From Shimia_B sp038528385 (GTDB lineage: Bacteria; Pseudomonadota; Alphaproteobacteria; Rhodobacterales; Rhodobacteraceae), in assembly GCA_038528385.1 (NCBI GenBank), contig JBCBET010000002.1, positions 372,001 through 436,000 of the forward strand: 64,000 nucleotides of DNA, in the 5' to 3' direction. Below the pieces are notes generated by a model that was not told the DNA's origin, made no database searches, and saw only the letters and a list, made by a program, of their open reading frames with translations. A program made the translations under genes and the position numbers. Positions 59,427-64,000 of the stretch are shown here, in pieces (positions within the stretch are counted from its first letter, which is position 1; the number at the start of each line of letters is the position of its first letter).

Positions 59427-60317
59427 ATGCGGCAACGGCCCCTCCTCGGCGTCTTCTGGATGATCCTCACCGGGCTCCTCTTCGTGGGCGTCGCCGCCGT
59501 CGTGAAGCATCTCGGCGGGCGCGTGCCTGCCGCGGAGGCCGCTTTCCTGCGCTACGTGCTCGGCCTCGTCTTTCTCCTGCCCATGATCGGGCCCATGGCG
59601 CGCGAAGGGGTGTCGCGGCAGACGCTCGGCCTCTTCGGGCTCCGCGGAGCGGCCCATGCGCTCGGCGTGATCCTGTGGTTCTACGCCATGGGCATCCTGC
59701 CCGTCGCGGAGGTCTCCGCCATGGGTTACCTCACACCCATCGGCGTGACCGTCGCCGCCGCGCTCTTCCTCGGCGAACGGCTCGCGCTGCGGCGCCTCCT
59801 CGCCATCGGCGTGGCCCTCGTCGGTGTCTTCGTCATCCTGAGGCCGGGTTTTCGCGCCGTCGAGCTTGCCCATCTCACGATGCTGGGCACCACGGCCTTC
59901 TTCGCGGCGTCCTACCTTCTGGCCAAGGTACTGGCGGACCGGGCGAGCCCCGCGATGGTGGTGGGCATGCTCTCGGTCATGGTGCCCGTGGCGCTCGCGC
60001 CCTTCGCGGCGGCGGTCTGGGTGACGCCCAGTGCCGGCGACCTCGCCTGGCTCTTCCTCGTGGCCGCGCTCGCCACGGCTGGGCATTACACGATGACGCT
60101 CGCCTTCCGGGCCGCGCCGCTCACCGTCACGCAGCCCGTGCATTTCCTGCAGCTCGTCTGGGCCACGCTCGTGGGGCTCCTCCTCTTCGGCGAGCCGGTG
60201 GACAGCTTCGTCATACTGGGCGGGCTGATGATCGTGGCGGCGGTGAGCTACATCACCTTCCGCGAGGCGCAGAAGAAAAAGGAGATCACGCCCGCGCCGA
60301 GCGCGACAAAGGCCTGA
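59427..60317 (+). CDS. DMT-superfamily transporter (EamA)
   Basis: A 296-residue protein with ten hydrophobic segments in two EamA repeats (RVPAAEAAFLRYVLGLVFLLPM; FRAAPLTVTQPVHFLQLVWATLVGLLLFGE). The reading frame stays open through the upstream hairpin repeats, but ATG 59427 (MRQRPLLGVFWMIL) gives the family's usual N terminus. Exported substrate unknown. Its stop directly abuts the stop of the convergent MFS gene. Confidence 0.9.
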   Translation: MRQRPLLGVFWMILTGLLFVGVAAVVKHLGGRVPAAEAAFLRYVLGLVFLLPMIGPMAREGVSRQTLGLFGLRGAAHALGVILWFYAMGILPVAEVSAMGYLTPIGVTVAAALFLGERLALRRLLAIGVALVGVFVILRPGFRAVELAHLTMLGTTAFFAASYLLAKVLADRASPAMVVGMLSVMVPVALAPFAAAVWVTPSAGDLAWLFLVAALATAGHYTMTLAFRAAPLTVTQPVHFLQLVWATLVGLLLFGEPVDSFVILGGLMIVAAVSYITFREAQKKKEITPAPSATKA

Positions 60318-61544
60318 TCACTCCGCCGGGGCCGCGGCGAGCTGCGCGTCGCGGCGGCGCACGAAGAGGATCGCGCCCACGCCCGCCAGCGCCGTGGCGC
60401 ACATGATGTAAATCAGAGGAAACGCCGTCGCGCCCGTTCCGAGTGCGGCCCCGGCCAGCGCGGAGAGCGCCGCGCCGCCGCCCAGCATCATCGCCCCGCC
60501 GAGACCCGACGCCGTGCCCGCGAGCTTCGGACGCACCGAAAGCATGCCCGAGGTCGCATTGGGGATCACCATCCCATTGCCGAGGCCCACGAAGGTCATG
60601 AACGCAAAGAAGATCACCGCGCTCTGCAGCCCCGCCGCGAACACCGCGAGGAGCACGAGCATCCCCCCCGAACAGAGGAGCGAGCCGCCGAGGATCATGG
60701 TGTTGATCCCGAAACGCTCCGAGAAGCGGCCGGAGATCCAGTTGCCCGCAAAGTATCCTATGGCGGGCGCGCCGAAATAGATGCCGAGCTCCGACGGCCC
60801 CATGCCGAACACCTCCGCGCCCACGTAAGGCGCGCCACCGAGATAGGCGAAGAACGCGCCAGAGGAGAACGCGGCAGCGAGGTTGTAGCCCCAGAAGCGC
60901 GGCGAGGTGAGGAGGGCAGGGTAGTCGCGCACCTGATCGCGGAAACTGCTCTGCGTGCGCGGCGCGGTCTCGCCGAGATCCGCCCAGGCCAGCGCGTAGA
61001 GGAGCCCGCCCATCAGCAGCAGCAGCCAGAAGTTCGCCTGCCAGCCGAACGCGTCATCGAGCCCGCCGCCGATGGCCGGGCCGATCATGGGCACGACAGA
61101 CATGCCCATCGTCAGGTAGCCCAGCATGGAGGCGGCGCGGTTCTGGGTCACGAGATCGCGCACGATCGCGCGCGACAGCACCATGCCCACCACGATGGCC
61201 GCCTGCGCCATGCGAAAGACCAAGAACACCTCCACGCTCCGCGCCAGAAGCGTGCCCACGGTCGCCAGCATGAAGAGGATGATGCCTCCGAGCACCACGG
61301 GCCGCCGGCCATAGCGGTCCGAGATCGGCCCGATCACGAGCTGGAGCGCCGCGTTGAACCCGAGATAGAGCGCCACCGAGAGCTGCATGATCGCGTAGTC
61401 CGTCTCGAAATACGCCGTCATGCCGGGCAGCGACGGCAGGAAGATGTTCATCCCCAGCGCCGACACCCCGGCAAGGAGGATCAGCGTGGACAGATGCGGC
61501 GGCGTGGTGCGGTCCAGGTAGCGGACCTTTTCGGGATCGGGCAT
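60318..61544 (-). CDS. Bcr/CflA-type multidrug efflux MFS transporter
   Basis: A 408-residue 12-TM protein. TPPHLSTLILLAGVSALGMNIFLPSLPGM at the start and GPISDRYGRRPVVLGGIILF (MFS motif A) are characteristic of the Bcr/CflA drug:proton antiporters, as is YLTMGMSVVPMIGPAIGG. ATG 61544 is chosen; earlier in-frame codons add non-homologous residues. Drug specificity unknown. Confidence 0.92.
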   Translation of the reverse strand: MPDPEKVRYLDRTTPPHLSTLILLAGVSALGMNIFLPSLPGMTAYFETDYAIMQLSVALYLGFNAALQLVIGPISDRYGRRPVVLGGIILFMLATVGTLLARSVEVFLVFRMAQAAIVVGMVLSRAIVRDLVTQNRAASMLGYLTMGMSVVPMIGPAIGGGLDDAFGWQANFWLLLLMGGLLYALAWADLGETAPRTQSSFRDQVRDYPALLTSPRFWGYNLAAAFSSGAFFAYLGGAPYVGAEVFGMGPSELGIYFGAPAIGYFAGNWISGRFSERFGINTMILGGSLLCSGGMLVLLAVFAAGLQSAVIFFAFMTFVGLGNGMVIPNATSGMLSVRPKLAGTASGLGGAMMLGGGAALSALAGAALGTGATAFPLIYIMCATALAGVGAILFVRRRDAQLAAAPAE

Positions 61545-61739
61545 GGGAGAGAGGTATAGGAGCGCGCGGGAATTGCCACGCACACCCCGCCCGCCCGCAT
61601 CGCACAGTGGGGCGGTGCCGCCCCGAACTGTGTGCGCTAACGGGCGGTAAAACAGGCATATTTCCCTTTCATTGCGCCGCGATGCAGCATAACGAAAGAA
61701 AACTGCGCAACAAAGCAGCATACCAGCGAAGGGGGCCCC

Positions 61740-63272
61740 ATGTCAGATATCCTCGGAGAGCTCGAAGATCGCCGCGACGTGGCCCGGCTCGGCGGCGGCA
61801 AGCCGCGCGTGGAGGCCCAGCACGCCAAGGGCAAGCTCACCGCGCGGGAGCGTATCGACCTCCTCCTCGACGAGGGCTCCTTTGAGGAATTCGACATGTT
61901 CGTCACCCATCGCTGCACCGATTTCGGGATGGAGCGGACAAAGCCCCCGGGCGACGGCGTGGTCACCGGCTGGGGCACGATCAACGGCCGGCAGGTCTAC
62001 GTGTTTTCCCAGGACTTCACGGTCCTCGGCGGCTCCGTCAGCGCCACTCACGCCCAGAAGATCTGCAAGATCATGGACATGGCCATGCAGAACGGCGCGC
62101 CGGTCATCGGGATCAACGATTCAGGCGGCGCGCGCATCCAGGAGGGCGTCGACAGCCTCGCGGGCTACGGCGAGGTCTTCCAGCGCAACATCATGGCCTC
62201 GGGCGTCGTGCCGCAGATCTCCGTCATCATGGGGCCGTGCGCGGGCGGGGCGGTCTATTCGCCCGCCATGACGGACTTCATCTTCATGGTGCGGGACTCG
62301 TCTTACATGTTCGTCACCGGGCCCGACGTGGTGAAGACGGTCACGAACGAGGTCGTGACCGCCGAGGAACTGGGCGGGGCATCGACCCACACCAAGAAAA
62401 GCTCGGTGGCCGACGGCGCCTTCGAGAACGACGTGGAGGCGCTCGCGGAGATCCGCCGCCTCGTGGATTTTCTGCCGCTGAACAACCGCGCGATGCCGCC
62501 GAAGCGCCCCTTCTTCGACCCGCCCGACCGGATCGACGAGAGCCTCGACACGCTCGTGCCCGCCAACCCCAACACGCCCTACGACATGAAGGAGCTGATC
62601 CACAAAACGGCGGACGAGGGCGATTTTTACGAGATCCAGGAGGATTTCGCGAAGAACATGATCACCGGCTTCATCCGGCTCGAGGGCTCCACCGTGGGCG
62701 TGGTGGCGAACCAGCCCATGGTGCTCGCGGGCGTCCTCGACATCGACGGGGCGCGGAAGGCCGCGCGTTTCGTGCGCTTCTGCGACGCGTTCGAGATCCC
62801 CGTGCTCACCTTCGTGGACGTGCCGGGCTTCCTGCCGGGGACAACGCAGGAATACGGCGGCGTGATCAAGCACGGCGCGAAGCTCCTCTTCGCCTATGGC
62901 GAGGCCACCGTGCCCAAGGTGACCGTGATTACCCGGAAGGCCTATGGCGGCGCCTATGTCGTGATGGCATCGAAACACCTGCGCGGCGATTTCAATTACG
63001 CCTGGCCTACCTCCGAGGTGGCCGTGATGGGCGCAAGGGGCGCGACGGAGATTCTGCACCGCGCCGATCTGGGCGACGCGGAAAAGACCGCGCAGCACAC
63101 CAGGGATTACGAGGACCGCTTCGCCAATCCCTTCGTCGCCGCCGAGCGCGGCTTCATCGACGAGGTGATCATGCCCCATTCCACGCGCCGCCGCGTCTGC
63201 CGCGCCTTCGCGTCGCTCCGCGGCAAGAAGCTCGAGAACCCCTGGAAGAAACACGACAACATCCCGCTTTAG
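61740..63272 (+). CDS. pccB: Acyl-CoA (propionyl-CoA) carboxylase beta chain
   Basis: A 510-residue carboxyltransferase. The N-terminal domain has GKLTARERIDLLLDEGSFEEFDMFV and GINDSGGARIQEGVDSLAGYGEVF; the C-terminal domain has TFVDVPGFLPGTTQEYGGVIKHGAKLLFAYGEATVPKVTVITRKAYGGAYVVM. It carboxylates propionyl-CoA to methylmalonyl-CoA with a biotinylated alpha chain (PccA), which would lie beyond the window. The 195-bp upstream gap contains two GCAGCATA direct repeats 31 bp apart. Confidence 0.94.
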   Translation: MSDILGELEDRRDVARLGGGKPRVEAQHAKGKLTARERIDLLLDEGSFEEFDMFVTHRCTDFGMERTKPPGDGVVTGWGTINGRQVYVFSQDFTVLGGSVSATHAQKICKIMDMAMQNGAPVIGINDSGGARIQEGVDSLAGYGEVFQRNIMASGVVPQISVIMGPCAGGAVYSPAMTDFIFMVRDSSYMFVTGPDVVKTVTNEVVTAEELGGASTHTKKSSVADGAFENDVEALAEIRRLVDFLPLNNRAMPPKRPFFDPPDRIDESLDTLVPANPNTPYDMKELIHKTADEGDFYEIQEDFAKNMITGFIRLEGSTVGVVANQPMVLAGVLDIDGARKAARFVRFCDAFEIPVLTFVDVPGFLPGTTQEYGGVIKHGAKLLFAYGEATVPKVTVITRKAYGGAYVVMASKHLRGDFNYAWPTSEVAVMGARGATEILHRADLGDAEKTAQHTRDYEDRFANPFVAAERGFIDEVIMPHSTRRRVCRAFASLRGKKLENPWKKHDNIPL

Positions 63273-63351
63273 CGGAGACATCCCGGGGCCCCGCCCCCGA
63301 CACCGACCCAACCGCCCGAGGTATTTTGGCCGAAGGACAACGAGACCGCCC

Positions 63352-63750
63352 GTGACAGACGACCCGACCTTTCACATGATCGATGGAGGCCCGCGTCCCG
63401 TGGCGCCGTTTTCCCACGCGGTGGAGGCCGATGGTTGGGTGATGCTCACGGGGCAGATGCCAACAGATGCCGCCGCCCCCGACGCGCCCTTGCCCGCGGG
63501 CATCGAGGCGCAGACGCGGGCCGTCATGCGAAACCTCGAAATCGTGCTTCGGGGCGTGGGGCTCGACCTCGGCCACATCGTGCAGTGCCGGTGCTTTTTG
63601 ACGGAATTCGACCGGGACTACGCGGCCTTCAACGCCACCTACGAGACCTTCTTTCTAGAGAATCGGCGGCCCGCGCGGACCACCGTGGGGGTGACGGGCC
63701 TCGCCGTGGGGGCGCTGGTGGAGATCGATTGCGTGGCGCGGCGACCATGA
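63352..63750 (+). CDS. RidA/YjgF/Rid-family protein
   Basis: A 132-residue protein with the Rid signatures PVAPFSHAVEADGWVMLTGQMP, IVQCRCFLTEF, FFLENRRPARTTVGVTGLAVGALVEIDCVARRP. The arginine needed for enamine/imine deaminase activity in RidA (in RPARTTVGV) is present, so 2-aminoacrylate-type deaminase activity is possible. GTG start at 63352. It follows pccB by 79 bp. Confidence 0.92.
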   Translation: MTDDPTFHMIDGGPRPVAPFSHAVEADGWVMLTGQMPTDAAAPDAPLPAGIEAQTRAVMRNLEIVLRGVGLDLGHIVQCRCFLTEFDRDYAAFNATYETFFLENRRPARTTVGVTGLAVGALVEIDCVARRP

Positions 63751-64000
63751 CGAATTCGGTTGGATTACGTGCGCGTTCGGCAAGGATCGAGGGCAAGGCG
63801 GGGAGCGACGTCCCGCCGCTGCAGGCGACGGTTGCGATTCTTCGTCATTTGAACGACCATGCCTTTGGGTTTGCTCGCCACCTTCGGGTTGAGAGCTGCG
63901 CAGCCCCGTCCGGGAGGACCCTGTTTTCGACAGGGGGACGGGGCTGCCTCATATCCTTTTTCGCCATCGTCGTTCTCTGCGCCGTCGCCGTCCCGTCGTC
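63747..64000 (+). CDS. Possible ORF overlapping the RidA stop, open to the window edge
   Basis: An ATG at 63747 overlaps the RidA TGA by 4 bp, and the frame stays open for 84 codons to the end of the window, ending in a hydrophobic stretch (LISFFAIVVLCAVAVPSS) that could start an exported protein. Against it, a strong hairpin (63900-63947) lies inside and no family is recognised. Treat as a tentative partial gene. Confidence 0.3.
   Translation, partial: MTNSVGLRARSARIEGKAGSDVPPLQATVAILRHLNDHAFGFARHLRVESCAAPSGRTLFSTGGRGCLISFFAIVVLCAVAVPS
63900..63947 (+). terminator. Strong hairpin after RidA
   Basis: GCAGCCCCGTCC (63900-63911) pairs with GGACGGGGCTGC (63936-63947), with an inner CCCTG/CAGGG stem (63919-63923 and 63931-63935). 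A TTTTT run begins eight bases later (63956). It could end the pccB-RidA transcript or act as an attenuator for a following gene. Confidence 0.55.

Noticed and set aside
1..64000. CRISPR array, IS element, prophage or tRNA gene
   Set aside because: No regularly spaced repeats beyond the short ones listed, no transposase or phage gene, and no tRNA recognised by eye; a tRNA search program was not available.

Overview
The window is about 64 kb of dense, GC-rich bacterial chromosome. It has tight operons, many ATGA/GTGA/TTGA start-stop overlaps, alternative GTG/TTG starts and strong GGAGG ribosome binding sites. Gene content (fungal/bacterial-type threonine synthase followed by an M16 peptidase, the TerC/XpaC/TelA/SPFH set, LysE pairs, DUF1127, DUF1178, DUF2927, PtsP with a GAF domain, acyl-CoA carboxylase beta chain) points to an alphaproteobacterium, most likely Rhodobacteraceae (Roseobacter group). 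The species cannot be named from the sequence. I see no rRNA, tRNA, CRISPR array, IS element or prophage. The one clear RNA gene is RNase P RNA (rnpB).

Layout. 1-5 kb: 3' part of thrC, M16 peptidase, GNAT, a metallo-beta-lactamase-like exported protein and a GlcD-type FAD dehydrogenase. 5-8 kb (minus): an adenine-salvage operon, mtnP - lysE - lysE - apt. 8-12 kb: SulP transporter, flavin reductase, GNAT, LrgB/LrgA. 12-13 kb: a short AT-richer patch with one isolated, apparently frameshifted gene. 13-19 kb: ptsP and lysC on the minus strand, separated by plus-strand MFS and small membrane-protein genes. 19-24 kb: SDR, DUF1178, Nudix, histone-deacetylase-like, zinc-ribbon and cytochrome b561-like genes, then a small ORF divergent from an HxlR regulator. 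24-30 kb (minus): a six-gene TerC / 27-residue membrane peptide / XpaC / TelA / DUF2927 lipoprotein / SPFH-GYF operon. 30-36 kb: rluB, tadA, an UPF0173 hydrolase, a ceramidase-like membrane protein, gatC-gatA, an Excalibur-like lipoprotein, an amidase and rnpB. 36-38 kb: a lower-GC methyltransferase/HxlR pair. 38-45 kb: rpmG, HIT, GNAT, P-loop, oxidoreductases, Bax-inhibitor-1-like, DUF1127, LysR and XRE. 45-50.5 kb: hisN-like phosphatase plus purine catabolism (8-oxoguanine deaminase, Mo-cofactor oxidoreductase, guanine deaminase). 50.5-64 kb: mgtE, 5-FTHF cyclo-ligase, YmdB-type phosphoesterase, DMT exporters, two tail-to-tail SLC13 permeases, a TfoX/YjbR-like gene broken by an in-frame stop, yebC, an MFS transporter, acyl-CoA carboxylase beta and RidA.

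The most interesting items are the TerC-to-SPFH operon, with its tiny membrane peptide and a 25-bp tandem repeat copying the end of xpaC; two paralogous HxlR regulators that share a TCTG-N14-CAGA operator-like element; a perfect 29-bp inverted repeat across the tadA stop codon; a family of paired-hairpin intergenic repeats; and the two interrupted genes (12.1-12.8 kb and 58.1-58.4 kb). All functional statements rest on motif and family recognition by eye; no database search was run.
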